NCBI RefSeq assembly: GCF_003315295.1
Contig: NZ_QNRI01000006.1
Span: 97,700 to 161,699, forward strand
From: Paraliobacillus ryukyuensis
Lineage (GTDB): Bacteria; Bacillota; Bacilli; Bacillales; Amphibacillaceae
Length of the DNA: 64,000 nt
Direction: 5' to 3'
Part shown: in pieces, positions 9,075 through 18,179 of the stretch
Layout: each line of letters starts with the position of its first letter
Position numbering within the stretch: the stretch's first letter is position 1
The notes under the pieces: generated by a model
The model's database searches: none
Told to the model about the DNA's origin: nothing
What the model saw: only the letters and a program-made list of their open reading frames with translations
Translations under genes and position numbers: made by a program

Positions 9075-9353
9075 ATGATGGTTGAAATTCAAGGACAGGC
9101 ATATGAAGTTATTGAAGATAAAAAATCTGGGTTTGATATAAAAGCATTTGAAGAGCGATATAGTGAGATTTTGTCGAAATACGACTTTATTGTAGGTGAT
9201 TGGGGTTATGAACAGCTGCGGTTAAAAGGGTTTTATGATGATCAAAATCCAAAATCTTCATTTGATACGAAATTCAGTACTGTGGAAGATTATTTGTATG
9301 AATATTGTAACTTTGGCTGTGCTTATTTTATTGCAAAACGCATCGATAAATAA
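9075..9353 (+). CDS. yutD: YutD family cytosolic protein
   Basis: The product has 92 residues and belongs to the YutD/DUF1027 family, with the hallmark core YDFIVGDWGYEQLRLKGF, FYDD and a C-terminal YEYCNFGCAYFIAKR. The function is unknown. In B. subtilis yutD lies between lipA and lytH, so its place next to lytH supports the call. ATG 9075 has AAAGGAG at 9061-9067; the in-frame upstream GTG/ATG-like extension would remove this spacing. The stop codon lies in the loop of the terminator hairpin. Confidence 0.85.
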   Translation: MMVEIQGQAYEVIEDKKSGFDIKAFEERYSEILSKYDFIVGDWGYEQLRLKGFYDDQNPKSSFDTKFSTVEDYLYEYCNFGCAYFIAKRIDK

Positions 9354-9368
9354 ATCGATGCGTTTTTT
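9335..9368. terminator. Bidirectional terminator between yutD and the interrupted membrane-protein gene
   Basis: A 13-bp stem pairs 9335-9347 with 9354-9366 around a six-base loop holding the yutD stop codon. There is a T run on the plus side and a shorter one on the minus side, serving both convergent genes. Confidence 0.82.
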
Positions 9369-9376
9369 ACAATCAT

Positions 9377-10930
9377 TTATAAAATATAACTACCAAAGTA
9401 AATCGTTAATAATACAATGTGTATTGTCATAAAGTAAAACAATTTCATCCAAGTATGCCATTCAAATCGTTTTTCTCCTAAATAAGTTGAAAAATAGGCT
9501 ATCATCCCAAATATTGTTGTAAATACGTAATTACTAAATGGAAATGTTAAAAAGGACGGTGCACTATTCATGACAGTCTCAGTAAAGAAAGTATCTATTG
9601 TTAAATAACAGCTAACCGCATAAATGGCTATACCCAAGTAATAAATCCATTTTGGATCCGTATCAATGAAGCGTCTTCGAATCACATAGATTAGTCCTAT
9701 TAAACAAAAGGTAATTAGGTACCACTTAATTCCTAAAATAAATGTAAGAAATGAGAACGAAATCATCCCGAATGCTTTTCCACTTGCAAAAAGAAAGTCG
9801 TCCCTAGAGATTTTATTTCCTTGCTCAATCCAATTGTTTTTGCTGGAAGAGACCAGGACTGTGTTTTTATCTGCACTCTGATCAATCCAAGCAATAATTT
9901 GGTCACTAATCCATTGTGGTTTGCTTGACAGCTTAGATGTGTTACTTCGTCGAGTCACGTCCCAAGTATTGTTCGTATAAGTTGCCTCATAAATATTAAA
10001 GGAAGTCGTATCTCGATACTTTGTCTCACTGTAACCCAAAGCACTGAACAAAGTAGTTATGTTTCCATTTTGATAATTGAGTGTGAAGTCACTTATATCT
10101 GTAAGCATTGTTTGTGCATATGGATCAGGAAAGGTAACTTGTTGAATTGAGCTATTCATTGTTTCTAAATCTATTTGTAATAAGAATAGCTCTTGTTGAT
10201 TCTTACTTTTGTGACTTTTCCCTGCCACTAAATAAAGTAAATTTACTTTTTGTTTGTTACTTGTTACAGCTGCTTATTTTATCTTTTTCATACTGGAAAT
10301 TTCTATTTCTTGAGAAAATAAAGTTTCCCCTTGATCAGAGTTGATTTTTACCATAATAGGGTTAGCTTCATTATTAATTGTGAGGAGCCTGGGTTTATCT
10401 TCATCTGAAATAATTTTCCATTTTATTCGATCATTTTCTAATTCAAATATGGTTTTCTCTTCCGTACTTTCTCCCTCAAATTGTTTAATTTGCCTGTCTT
10501 GTTGATAAAACAATTGCTCATTTAATGTGTAAAAACTATCTATATCTTTTACTACAACCGAACCTGATGCATCAAACATTTTATCCTTGTTTATGTAATA
10601 GAGTTTATTATTGATGTTTATAAAATTGTTCCATTTATTAAAAGGAATATTAGAAAAACTTTTATTATCTTTCGGGGCTAAAGAATTGATATCATAAGAT
10701 TTTTTTATAAATTCTGTATTATCACCGTATTGATAAATTGAAAAAGAATTGGTGCTATCTTTCTCTATTAAAGGGTATTTATTTCCATAGCTTTCCCCAA
10801 CTTTGATCCCTCGACTCCAACCTCCAGCTGGTGGTTCTGTTACTTCATTTATTGAATCCCAGAATATAATCCCCACTCCAATGAGTAAAAAACAAATAGG
10901 GATAATCCAATATAGTCTTTTAACTAACAA
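9377..10930 (-). pseudogene. Membrane-anchored protein of unknown function interrupted by one in-frame TAA
   Basis: Two open stretches, 10930-10274 (218 codons) and the region ending at 9377, are in the same frame. They are separated by a single TAA at 10276-10274, and the frame stays open on both sides of it (KKIK-stop-AAVTSNKQKVNLLYLV). Together they would give one protein of about 516 residues. It has one N-terminal membrane helix (residues ~7-26), a large predicted extracytoplasmic domain with repeated Tyr/Asn-rich strands resembling a sensor or beta-propeller region, and about four C-terminal membrane helices. I do not recognise the family. The start is TTG 10930 with AAGGAG upstream. 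A CAA-to-TAA or AAA-to-TAA change would explain the break; a sequencing error or read-through cannot be excluded. The second half might still be translated from GTG 10228, but no good ribosome-binding site is seen there. Confidence 0.7.
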
Positions 10931-11086
10931 GCACCGCTCACTCCTTATTTACTAAAATGTTTTTAAAATCAAAAAATTCTAAAATTTAATCGATGATTTA
11001 TTGTAACATTTTTTGTATTTTTATGTATTATTTTTTTGTTTTAGTAGTGAAATTTAGTGAAAATGTTTAACTAGTATTAATTGTGA

Positions 11087-11131
11087 TAAAAAAAGCTGTC
11101 ATAGCGCGATTTACTTCACACTATAACAGCA
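11087..11131 (-). terminator. Terminator of the cupin gene
   Basis: Read on the minus strand, gctgttatag and ctatgacagc flank a 15-20 base loop and are followed by seven T (plus-strand A run at 11088-11094). Confidence 0.75.
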
Positions 11132-11166
11132 AAAAATTCGTTATGGATATATCAAAAGGGTTGATT

Positions 11167-11508
11167 TTAAATATCTTTTGCATATGCTTCGCTAGGAATA
11201 CGGGTAAGAACAACATAGATGCTTGTTGGTTGTGCACCATCGTTTACAAATGCTAACTCTTCATCCCCAGTTACCGATAGGATATCTTGTTCTGTCACTA
11301 CTGTTGCTTGATTATCAATCGTAAATGTACCTTTTCCAGTAATAACTTGTAAGTAAACAGTACTACCTGGGTGGCGATGAGCTGGTAAAGCTTGACCAGG
11401 TAGAAAATTCAACATAAAAGCAGTACTATTCTCCTCTTTAGAAATAATCTTTTTGGAAAATTGTGTGTCACCATACGCAATGAATGTAGCAAGGTTATTT
11501 TTTTTCAT
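11167..11508 (-). CDS. Small cupin-domain protein
   Basis: The product has 113 residues and a single cupin barrel. The first motif is PGQALPAHRHPGSTVYLQVI (two metal-type histidines), then GKGTFTID, and a second motif lacking a clear histidine, so metal binding may be partial. It is probably a cytosolic small-molecule-binding or enzymatic protein with unknown ligand. AAGGAG lies upstream of the ATG. It is divergent from the methyltransferase-flavodoxin pair, and its promoter overlaps the same Fur box, so it is probably made under iron limitation (inference). Confidence 0.75.
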   Translation of the reverse strand: MKKNNLATFIAYGDTQFSKKIISKEENSTAFMLNFLPGQALPAHRHPGSTVYLQVITGKGTFTIDNQATVVTEQDILSVTGDEELAFVNDGAQPTSIYVVLTRIPSEAYAKDI

Positions 11509-11592
11509 TTTATTATTCTCCTTTTTTAAAAATTATACCAAGATGTTGTTCACTTAAAGTGAGCTACTTCACAATGGGGAATTTGTATTTAT

Positions 11593-11629
11593 ATGATACT
11601 TGACAATGATAATCATTTTCAAGTAGTAT
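11593..11629. promoter_or_regulatory. Fur box with two face-to-face promoters
   Basis: Bases 11602-11620 match the 19-bp Fur consensus at 17 of 19 positions (GAcAATGATAATCATTtTC). On the plus strand it fills the space between TTGACA (11600-11605) and TAGTAT (11624-11629), spacing 18. On the minus strand it fills the space between TTGAAA (11622-11617) and TATCAT (11598-11593), also spacing 18. One bound Fur dimer pair would therefore shut both divergent genes. Confidence 0.82.
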
Positions 11630-11679
11630 TTTAACTATAATGTTAATGATTGAGCATAAAAGTATAGGAGAGTTGTGTG

Positions 11680-12432
11680 ATGAAAAAGCAAGAAGTAGGA
11701 CATACCTTTCTAGCTCGTATTGGTAAAAAAAGACTTCGGCCTGGAGGGAAGAAGGCAACAGATTGGCTCATTGACCAAGCATCATTTTCAGCAGAAACGA
11801 AAGTATTAGAGGTTGCTTGTAATATGGGTACGACCATGATTGATTTAGTGAAACGGTATAATTGTCATGTTACTGGTGTAGATTTAGACCGGCATGTTTT
11901 AGATAAAGCAAAAGTAAATATAACCGAAGAAAGATTAGATGACAAAATCACGCTTGTTCAAGCAAACGCAATTAAGCTACCTTTTCCTGATGAATCCTTT
12001 GATGTCGTTATTAATGAAGCAATGCTTACGATGCTACCTGCGAAGGTTAAAGAAAAAGCAGTTAAAGAATATTTTCGCGTATTAAAAAAAGGAGGTAAAT
12101 TACTAACACATGATGTGATGTTAGTAAAAGCGGAAGAAGCTGTTGTATCTCAATTACGTGAAGCGATTCATGTGAATGTACAACCCCTTACGCAAGAAGG
12201 TTGGCAGGAAACATTTGCACAACAATTTCAACATACAACCATTATTTCTGGTCCAATGATATTACTATCTCCTGTTGGAATGATGAAGGATGAAGGTGTG
12301 ATTGGAACAATTAAAATAGTAAAAAATGCAATGGAGAGATCAAATCGACAGATGTTTTGGAAAATGTTTCACCTTTTTCGTTCGAAAAAAGATGTATTAC
12401 ATTTTATTGCTGTTTGTAGTGAGAAATCATAA
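11680..12432 (+). CDS. Class I SAM-dependent methyltransferase, iron-regulated
   Basis: The product has 250 residues and a Rossmann methyltransferase fold. Motif I is VLEVACNMGTTM near residue 45, then VTGVDLD, QANAIKLPFPDESFDVV and YFRVLKKGGKLLTHDV. The substrate is not predictable. The motif I core (ACNMGT) departs from the usual ExGxG, and the C-terminal ~90 residues (GPMILLSPVGMMKDEG) are family-specific. ATG 11680 follows AGGAG at the right distance; GTG 11677 is the alternative. It sits 26 bases before a flavodoxin gene and behind a Fur box, so a role in iron-limited metabolism is likely (inference). Confidence 0.78.
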   Translation: MKKQEVGHTFLARIGKKRLRPGGKKATDWLIDQASFSAETKVLEVACNMGTTMIDLVKRYNCHVTGVDLDRHVLDKAKVNITEERLDDKITLVQANAIKLPFPDESFDVVINEAMLTMLPAKVKEKAVKEYFRVLKKGGKLLTHDVMLVKAEEAVVSQLREAIHVNVQPLTQEGWQETFAQQFQHTTIISGPMILLSPVGMMKDEGVIGTIKIVKNAMERSNRQMFWKMFHLFRSKKDVLHFIAVCSEKS

Positions 12433-12458
12433 AGTAAAGCGACTATGAGGTGGGAGAT

Positions 12459-12926
12459 ATGATTAAAATTGTTATCCTATACGCAAGTATGACAGGAAAC
12501 ACAGAAGAAATAGCTGAAATAATCGGAACTTATCTAGAAAAACAAAATGTAAAGATTGAACGTTATCAAATTGGGTATGACAAGCTTGAATCTACCATAC
12601 TTGATGATGCTGATGGTATGATGATAGGCACGTATACCGATGGAGATGGAGATATCCCATTTGAAGCAGAAGATTTGTATGATGATTTAGCAGCTTGGAA
12701 TTTAACTGATAGGCCTGTCGGATTATTTGGCTCTTGTGATTCCTGGTACGATAGCTATGGTGGCGCAATTGATACTTTCGCTAATATAGTAAAGGAATGT
12801 GGAGCAAAATTACCTGTTTCAAATTTAAAAATAGAATTATCCCCAGAAGCCGAAGATATAAAAAAATGTCATCAATTTGCAAGTGATTTCATGTATTATG
12901 TAAACAAAAAAACGAAGGATATGTAG
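12459..12926 (+). CDS. Flavodoxin
   Basis: A 155-residue short-chain flavodoxin. The FMN phosphate loop is SMTGNTEE at residues ~11-18; further FMN contacts lie in GTYTDGDGDIP and FGSCDSWYDSYGGA. It transfers electrons in place of ferredoxin and resembles the B. subtilis YkuN/YkuP flavodoxins, which are Fur-controlled. The Fur box upstream of the preceding gene, with no promoter or terminator seen in the 26-base gap, supports the same regulation here. ATG 12459 is preferred because GAGGTGG lies just before it. Its 3' end overlaps a terminator stem. Confidence 0.9.
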   Translation: MIKIVILYASMTGNTEEIAEIIGTYLEKQNVKIERYQIGYDKLESTILDDADGMMIGTYTDGDGDIPFEAEDLYDDLAAWNLTDRPVGLFGSCDSWYDSYGGAIDTFANIVKECGAKLPVSNLKIELSPEAEDIKKCHQFASDFMYYVNKKTKDM

Positions 12927-12943
12927 GATTTTCCTTCGTTTTA
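12909..12943. terminator. Bidirectional terminator between flavodoxin and yutG
   Basis: Stem 12909-12919 with 12932-12942 (aaaacgaagga / tccttcgtttt). The T run is longest on the minus strand, so it mainly ends yutG, but it also covers the flavodoxin stop codon. Confidence 0.78.
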
Positions 12944-12952
12944 ATGATAATG

Positions 12953-13465
12953 CTAGTTATCGTCATCATCTAAGTCTTCTGCATTAACAGCACTATGTGC
13001 TAAACGACTTGAGGCAGCGGCTGCAATTGCACCAACGATATCATCTAAAAATGTATGACACTGTCCACTTGATTTATCGTTTAGTTTTGCAAGAATACCT
13101 GGCTTTTGTTTGTCAATATAACCGTAGTTGGTAAAACCAATTGAACCGTACACATTTACAATAGAAAAAGCAATAATCTCATCGACACCATATAAGCTTT
13201 CATCGACCTCGATGGTTTCCTGTAATGGTGAAGCTAGTTGCTTTTTCTCTGCTAATATATCAAGCTGAATCCCAGTTAAAATCGCATTTTGAACCTCACG
13301 CTTGCCTAATACTTTCTCTACATTATAAATACAATCTTCTATTGTTAAATGGTCATGATATCTTTCTTGTAAATAGTGAACAAGGTCAGCGATATCTTCT
13401 ACTGTCACACCTCGTTCGTGTAACCACTGTCTTGCTTGTTTTTCTAATTCTGAATTAGCCTTCAT
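12953..13465 (-). CDS. yutG: YutG, phosphatidylglycerophosphatase A-related protein
   Basis: A 170-residue cytosolic protein of the YutG/PgpA-like family. An N-terminal helical part (RQWLHERGVTVEDIADLVHY) is followed by a core with DEIIAFSIVNVYGSIGFTNY and FLDDIVGAIAAAASSRLAH, the aspartate-rich end matching the PgpA-type active region. It lacks the membrane helices of Escherichia coli PgpA, so lipid phosphatase activity is uncertain. ATG 13465 follows AGGGGGAT. It is divergent from yutH, as in B. subtilis. Confidence 0.83.
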   Translation of the reverse strand: MKANSELEKQARQWLHERGVTVEDIADLVHYLQERYHDHLTIEDCIYNVEKVLGKREVQNAILTGIQLDILAEKKQLASPLQETIEVDESLYGVDEIIAFSIVNVYGSIGFTNYGYIDKQKPGILAKLNDKSSGQCHTFLDDIVGAIAAAASSRLAHSAVNAEDLDDDDN

Positions 13466-13599
13466 GGTAATCCCCCTAACTATTTTCCTATCTATATTCT
13501 TTACTACTATACCCAGTCTTGTGAAAATCAAACGAGATAATATATGTTCTACTCTGTTTGATAGTTACGTACAGTATACCAACAAAAGGAGTGAATTTT

Positions 13600-14562
13600 A
13601 TGTCCGTTATATATCAATACATCGAACATGTTAACGGGAAAGTAGTAAAGATAGATAAGCGGGAAGCTTATGTGTTAGATAACTTTTATTATTTTATTCT
13701 GCCAACAGGCGAATCAGAACAAGCTCATTTAGAGCGTGAATGGTTAGCTTCTTACCTGGAACAACAAAATTACTTACGTGTTGCAAAGCCAATAAAAAGT
13801 ATAAATGGATCTTTCGTTACGCAAGATCAAGATAAATCATATGTATGTCTTCAAGCAATGAAACATCCATATGAAATAAAGAATAGTGAAACGCGTCTAG
13901 CTGAGTTCCATCAAGTTGCTATTGGCTATCCTTATATGCCACGATTTATATCGGTTTATGGATCTTGGCAATCTTTATGGGAAGATAAATTGACATTGTT
14001 TGAAGCGTATTACCAGAACCAATTAGATATGCGTCCAGTCTCTAGATATCAGCGTTTATTAGTCGACACTTTTCCATATTTGATTGGTCTTACTGAAAAT
14101 GCGATTCAATACGTACAAGAAATTAACCATGAGACTAGATTTACCGAGATGGATCAAGGCTGTATTACGTTTCAACGCTACACAAATCAATTAGATAAAC
14201 CTTTTATTTTTTCGAATGAATTTATTTTTGACCATCCAGCCAGGGATATTGCCGAATATATTCGACCACTTCTTTTCCGTAAGGATGGGAAACAGCAAAT
14301 TGTTGAGATCTTGCAAACTTATGAAAAGACCTCTCCATTATCAGTCTTTGGTTGGGAATTACTATATGCTCGTTTAATTTTACCAATACATTTATTTGAT
14401 TTTATTGACCGTTCTTCCAATCATTTTGATAAGGAAGAAACATATCTTAATTATCGACAAATGTTAGATAATCAACTATATTATGAAGAACAATTAAGAA
14501 CATTTTTTAAAGACAATAAAATTGATGTGTTTAAAAACCGAATACATCAATTAGATTGGTGA
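13600..14562 (+). CDS. yutH: Spore coat-associated protein YutH (CotS-related)
   Basis: The product has 320 residues and belongs to the YutH/CotS/YsxE group, which have a degenerate aminoglycoside-phosphotransferase/choline-kinase fold. Here only traces of kinase motifs remain (e.g. FSNEFIFDHPARDIAEYIRP), so it is likely non-catalytic. YutH is a coat-associated protein in B. subtilis. ATG 13600 has AAAGGAGTG at the correct distance; the frame is open 42 bases further upstream without a ribosome site. It precedes hom, as in B. subtilis. Confidence 0.85.
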   Translation: MSVIYQYIEHVNGKVVKIDKREAYVLDNFYYFILPTGESEQAHLEREWLASYLEQQNYLRVAKPIKSINGSFVTQDQDKSYVCLQAMKHPYEIKNSETRLAEFHQVAIGYPYMPRFISVYGSWQSLWEDKLTLFEAYYQNQLDMRPVSRYQRLLVDTFPYLIGLTENAIQYVQEINHETRFTEMDQGCITFQRYTNQLDKPFIFSNEFIFDHPARDIAEYIRPLLFRKDGKQQIVEILQTYEKTSPLSVFGWELLYARLILPIHLFDFIDRSSNHFDKEETYLNYRQMLDNQLYYEEQLRTFFKDNKIDVFKNRIHQLDW

Positions 14563-14594
14563 CAGTTTTTTCAGAAATTTTAGGTAATTGCTTC

Positions 14595-14623
14595 TTGAAT
14601 AACATGAAATAGAGCGGTATAAT
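14595..14623 (+). promoter_or_regulatory. Sigma-A-type promoter of the hom-thrC-thrB operon
   Basis: TTGAAT (14595-14600), 17-base spacer, TATAAT (14618-14623), 56 bases before the hom start. No T-box or riboswitch lies between. Confidence 0.72.
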
Positions 14624-14678
14624 GTCCACTATAGATAAACACATGTACTTTTTTAGAACACAGGGGGAGGCGCTACTT

Positions 14679-15971
14679 TTGGATAAAATAAATGTTGGTT
14701 TATGTGGTTTAGGCACGGTAGGCACTGGCGTTGTGAAAGTATTACAAGATCATCAAGAGCATATTAAACATAAACTTGGATGTGAAATTGAGATTAGAAA
14801 AGTGTTAGTTAATAATATGGATAAACAGAGAGACGATATTATTGATCGTGACTGGTTAACCAATGATCCTAGTGAACTTGTTGAAGCAGCAAACATCGAT
14901 GTGATTATCGAAGTCATGGGTGGTATTGAAGATACCAATAAGCTATTAGAAACAGCCTTAAAGAATAAGAAGCATATTGTAACGGCTAACAAGGATTTAA
15001 TGGCTGTTCATGGACAAAAATTACTGCGTTTAGCAAAGCAAAACCATTGTGACATTCTATATGATGCGAGTGTGGCTGGAGGTATTCCAATTCTTCGCTC
15101 CTTATCAGATGGTTTAGCTTCTGATCATATTCAAAAAATCATGGGTATTGTTAATGGAACAACCAATTATATGATGACGAAAATGACAGATGAAGGTTTA
15201 GCCTATGACTCTGTGTTAAAAGAGGCGCAAAATTTAGGTTTTGCTGAAGCAGATCCTTCATCAGATGTTGACGGTTTAGATGCAGCGAGAAAAATGACTT
15301 TACTTGCGAATTTAGCGTTTAAAATGGAATTACACTTAGAGGATGTAAATGTAACTGGCATTCGAAATTTGACCCAAGAAGATATTCAATTCGCTGAGAA
15401 CCTTGATTACACCATTAAATTAATTGGTATTGCTTCGATGCATAACGGTAAAGCGGAAGTATCTGTTGAGCCTACTTTACTACCAAAAGATCATCCACTA
15501 GCCTTAGTAAAAAATGAATATAATGCGGTCTATGTTTACGGAGAAGCAGTAGGAGAAACGATGTTTTATGGACCTGGTGCAGGTAGCTTACCTACAGCAA
15601 CAGCAGTGGTATCTGATTTAATGGAAGTGGTGAAGAATATCCGCTTAGGAATTAGTGGTAACACCTATATTGATCCACAATTTGACCGTCAATTAAAAGA
15701 AGATCACGAAAAATACTCGCGTCACTTTATTCGTTTTGAAGTAGATGATCAAGCGGGTGCTTTTCAAGAGATTACCAATATCTTTTCCGAACATGAAGTT
15801 AGTTTTGCGAAAATTCTTCAATTACCTAGCGATCAAGAAAAAACAGCTGAAATTGTGATGGTGACCCATAAAATAAGCAGAGAACAGTTATTGAAAAGCA
15901 TGGCTAAATTAGAAGGATTAGCTATCGTAAAACGATTAATCAGTCATTATCGTGTAGATGGGGAGGAATAA
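14679..15971 (+). CDS. hom: Homoserine dehydrogenase
   Basis: The product has 430 residues (B. subtilis Hom about 433). Domains: NAD(P)-binding Rossmann fold with GLCGLGTVGTGV at the start, the catalytic homoserine dehydrogenase domain (VNGTTNYMMTKM, EADPSSDVDGLDAARK), and a C-terminal ACT domain from about residue 350 (FIRFEVDDQAGAFQEI) for threonine feedback. It reduces aspartate semialdehyde to homoserine in threonine and methionine synthesis. The start is TTG 14679 with GGGGGAGG at 14663-14670; the open frame upstream crosses the promoter and is not used. First gene of a tight three-gene operon. Confidence 0.95.
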   Translation: MDKINVGLCGLGTVGTGVVKVLQDHQEHIKHKLGCEIEIRKVLVNNMDKQRDDIIDRDWLTNDPSELVEAANIDVIIEVMGGIEDTNKLLETALKNKKHIVTANKDLMAVHGQKLLRLAKQNHCDILYDASVAGGIPILRSLSDGLASDHIQKIMGIVNGTTNYMMTKMTDEGLAYDSVLKEAQNLGFAEADPSSDVDGLDAARKMTLLANLAFKMELHLEDVNVTGIRNLTQEDIQFAENLDYTIKLIGIASMHNGKAEVSVEPTLLPKDHPLALVKNEYNAVYVYGEAVGETMFYGPGAGSLPTATAVVSDLMEVVKNIRLGISGNTYIDPQFDRQLKEDHEKYSRHFIRFEVDDQAGAFQEITNIFSEHEVSFAKILQLPSDQEKTAEIVMVTHKISREQLLKSMAKLEGLAIVKRLISHYRVDGEE

Positions 15972-15974
15972 TAG

Positions 15975-17036
15975 ATGACTTGGGAAGGTTTATTAAAACA
16001 TTATCAATCTTATTTACCAGTAACAGAACAAACACCACGGATCACATTGCATGAAGGAAACACGCCGTTAATTAAATTGGATAATCTATCGAAGCAGTAT
16101 GGGGTAGAGGCTTATGCTAAGGTGGAAGGAATTAATCCAACCGGTTCGTTTAAAGATCGTGGCATGGTGATGGCCATGGCGAAAGCAATTGAAGAAGGAA
16201 CAGAAGCAGTAATTTGTGCTTCGACCGGAAATACTTCTGCTTCTGCAGCAGCATTCGCTGCGCGAGCTGGACTTAGGTGCATTATTGTCATTCCAGAAGG
16301 AAAGATTGCTCAAGGAAAGTTAGCACAAGCGGTTATGTACGGTGCTGAGATATATTCCATCGAAGGAAATTTTGATGATGCTTTGCGCATTGTTCGCAAA
16401 CTTGGCGAGCAAGATGGAATTACTCTAGTTAACTCAGTTAATCCGTATCGAATTGAAGGACAAAAAACAGCTGCGTTTGAAGTATGTGATGTGTTAGGAG
16501 AAGCTCCAGATTATCTATTTATTCCTGTAGGTAACGCTGGTAATATCACGGCTTATTGGAAAGGATTTAAAGAGTACCATGCACAAAAGCAGACAGGACT
16601 CCCTAAAATGATGGGGTATGAAGCAAGTGGAGCAGCAGCTATTGTGCATAATAAAGTATTTGACCATCCTGAAACAGTAGGGACAGCTATTCGAATTGGC
16701 AACCCGGCTAGCTGGCAAAAAGCGATTGAGGCACGTGATGAGTCTGGTGGTACCATTGATGAAATAACAGATGAGCAAATGATTGCAGCCTATCAATGGA
16801 TGGCAGCGAATGAAGGTATCTTTGCTGAACCAGCCTCCAATGCATCAGTTGCGGGACTTTTCAAAGCCTTAGAACAAGGGGAAGTAGCGAAAGGCACAAA
16901 AGTCGTCTGCGTGTTAACAGGCAATGGATTAAAAGATCCAAATACAGCAATTGAGTACAGTGAGATTAAACCACGCGTCCTACCTAACGAAGAAGATATA
17001 GTTATGAAAGAAATTTTAGGTAGTGTATCGGTATGA
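15975..17036 (+). CDS. thrC: Threonine synthase
   Basis: A 353-residue PLP enzyme of the fold-type II family. The PLP lysine is K60 in TGSFKDRG, the serine/threonine loop is [10 protein letters not shown], and the phosphate-binding glycines lie in PVGNAGNI. It converts O-phosphohomoserine to threonine. It starts three bases after the hom stop and overlaps thrB by four bases, so the operon is translationally coupled. Length matches the short Bacillus-type enzyme. Confidence 0.96.
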   Translation: MTWEGLLKHYQSYLPVTEQTPRITLHEGNTPLIKLDNLSKQYGVEAYAKVEGINPTGSFKDRGMVMAMAKAIEEGTEAVICASTGNTSASAAAFAARAGLRCIIVIPEGKIAQGKLAQAVMYGAEIYSIEGNFDDALRIVRKLGEQDGITLVNSVNPYRIEGQKTAAFEVCDVLGEAPDYLFIPVGNAGNITAYWKGFKEYHAQKQTGLPKMMGYEASGAAAIVHNKVFDHPETVGTAIRIGNPASWQKAIEARDESGGTIDEITDEQMIAAYQWMAANEGIFAEPASNASVAGLFKALEQGEVAKGTKVVCVLTGNGLKDPNTAIEYSEIKPRVLPNEEDIVMKEILGSVSV

Positions 17037-17920
17037 GTTGGGTGATTCATGTGCCAGCAACCACTGCAAATTTGGGTGCTGGCTTTGATTCTATTGGAGT
17101 CGCATTAAATCTATACTTAACATTAGAAGTAGCACCTTCTGACGAATGGGAATTCATTGCTTTAACTGAAGAAGTAAAAGCACTACCAACTGACAAGCAA
17201 AATCTTATATATAAAATCGGACGCAAAGTAGCAAAAAAATTTGGTTATCAAAGCCTACCTCCTTCAACCGTTCGGCTGACGAGTCATATTCCATTAGCGA
17301 GAGGTTTGGGTAGCAGTGCTACTGCCATCATAGCTGGTATTGAATTAGCAGATGTATTGTTGGAATTAAACCTCTCTAAGTCAGAAAAATTGGAAATTGC
17401 TACAGCAATTGAAGGACATCCAGATAATGTCGCTCCATCTTTACTAGGTGGCTGTGTGATTGGCCATTACGATCAACAGCTAGATTGGATACAGATTCCC
17501 ATTAATGATTTGATATTCTTAGCAATTATCCCTCCTTACGAATTAAAGACAACACAAGCACGAGCTGTTTTGCCAAAATCATTTTCTTATCAAGAAAGTG
17601 TCCAAGCTAGTGCGGTTGCAAATGTCTCGACAGCAGCTATTTGCCAAGGTGACTGGGATCTATTAGGCAAAATGATGAAAAAGGATCATTTTCACCAGTC
17701 TTATCGAAAAAAACTTATCCCGCACTATGATGAGGTGACTCAATTAGTTGAAAAAGATGTTTATGGTACATTTTTAAGTGGTGCTGGTCCAACCATGATT
17801 GCATTGACCACAAAAGCAGTTGTAGATCGACAGCTAGATAACTGGAAAAAAACATATCCTAACTTTCAATGGTTAGCATTGGAAGTTGATAATCAAGGTG
17901 TAGTAACAAAGGTTAATTAA
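17033..17920 (+). CDS. thrB: Homoserine kinase
   Basis: The product has 295 residues and belongs to the GHMP kinase family: N-terminal [19 protein letters not shown]-binding [13 protein letters not shown] and C-terminal [11 protein letters not shown]. It phosphorylates homoserine to O-phosphohomoserine, the substrate of ThrC. The start overlaps the thrC stop (ATGA), a coupling common in this operon. No clear terminator with a T run follows; the next 260 bases hold an inverted-repeat sequence and the chemoreceptor promoter. Confidence 0.95.
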   Translation: MSWVIHVPATTANLGAGFDSIGVALNLYLTLEVAPSDEWEFIALTEEVKALPTDKQNLIYKIGRKVAKKFGYQSLPPSTVRLTSHIPLARGLGSSATAIIAGIELADVLLELNLSKSEKLEIATAIEGHPDNVAPSLLGGCVIGHYDQQLDWIQIPINDLIFLAIIPPYELKTTQARAVLPKSFSYQESVQASAVANVSTAAICQGDWDLLGKMMKKDHFHQSYRKKLIPHYDEVTQLVEKDVYGTFLSGAGPTMIALTTKAVVDRQLDNWKKTYPNFQWLALEVDNQGVVTKVN

Positions 17921-17937
17921 TCAATTTCGAAATCAAA

Positions 17938-18009
17938 TAGCCATCCCATGGTATAGTCTATGGTGTCATTACTAAGACGCTGAAAGAAGATATATACCTA
18001 GGATGGCTA
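17938..18009. repeat. 72-base segment bounded by inverted repeats, possible remnant of a small mobile element
   Basis: tagccatcc at 17938-17946 and ggatggcta at 18001-18009 are perfect inverted copies, with inner partial pairings. There is no T run on the plus strand, so a terminator for thrB is not convincing. It might be a decayed transposon end; this is a weak call. Confidence 0.35.
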
Positions 18010-18131
18010 AAAAAATGAAAAATTTAAAAACTAGTATCAACTAAATTGAATAGGTGAGTTAAAAAATACTATACACAGCATATTTTTTCCTCAAATTTAG
18101 AAATCCAGATAAAGTTTTCTCAACTTTGCAT

Positions 18132-18157
18132 TAAATAAAGTCGATTTATGTCGATAA
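18132..18157 (+). promoter_or_regulatory. Candidate sigma-D (motility) promoter
   Basis: TAAA at 18132-18135, 14-base spacer, GTCGATAA at 18150-18157. This differs from the sigma-D -10 consensus GCCGATAA by one base and lies 22 bases before a chemoreceptor start, where sigma-D promoters are expected. Confidence 0.62.
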
Positions 18158-18179
18158 TAAATGAAAAGGGGGGAATTGT

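Noticed and set aside
10228..10276. Selenocysteine or pyrrolysine decoding at the in-frame stop
   Set aside because: The stop is TAA, which is neither the UGA nor the UAG used for these residues.
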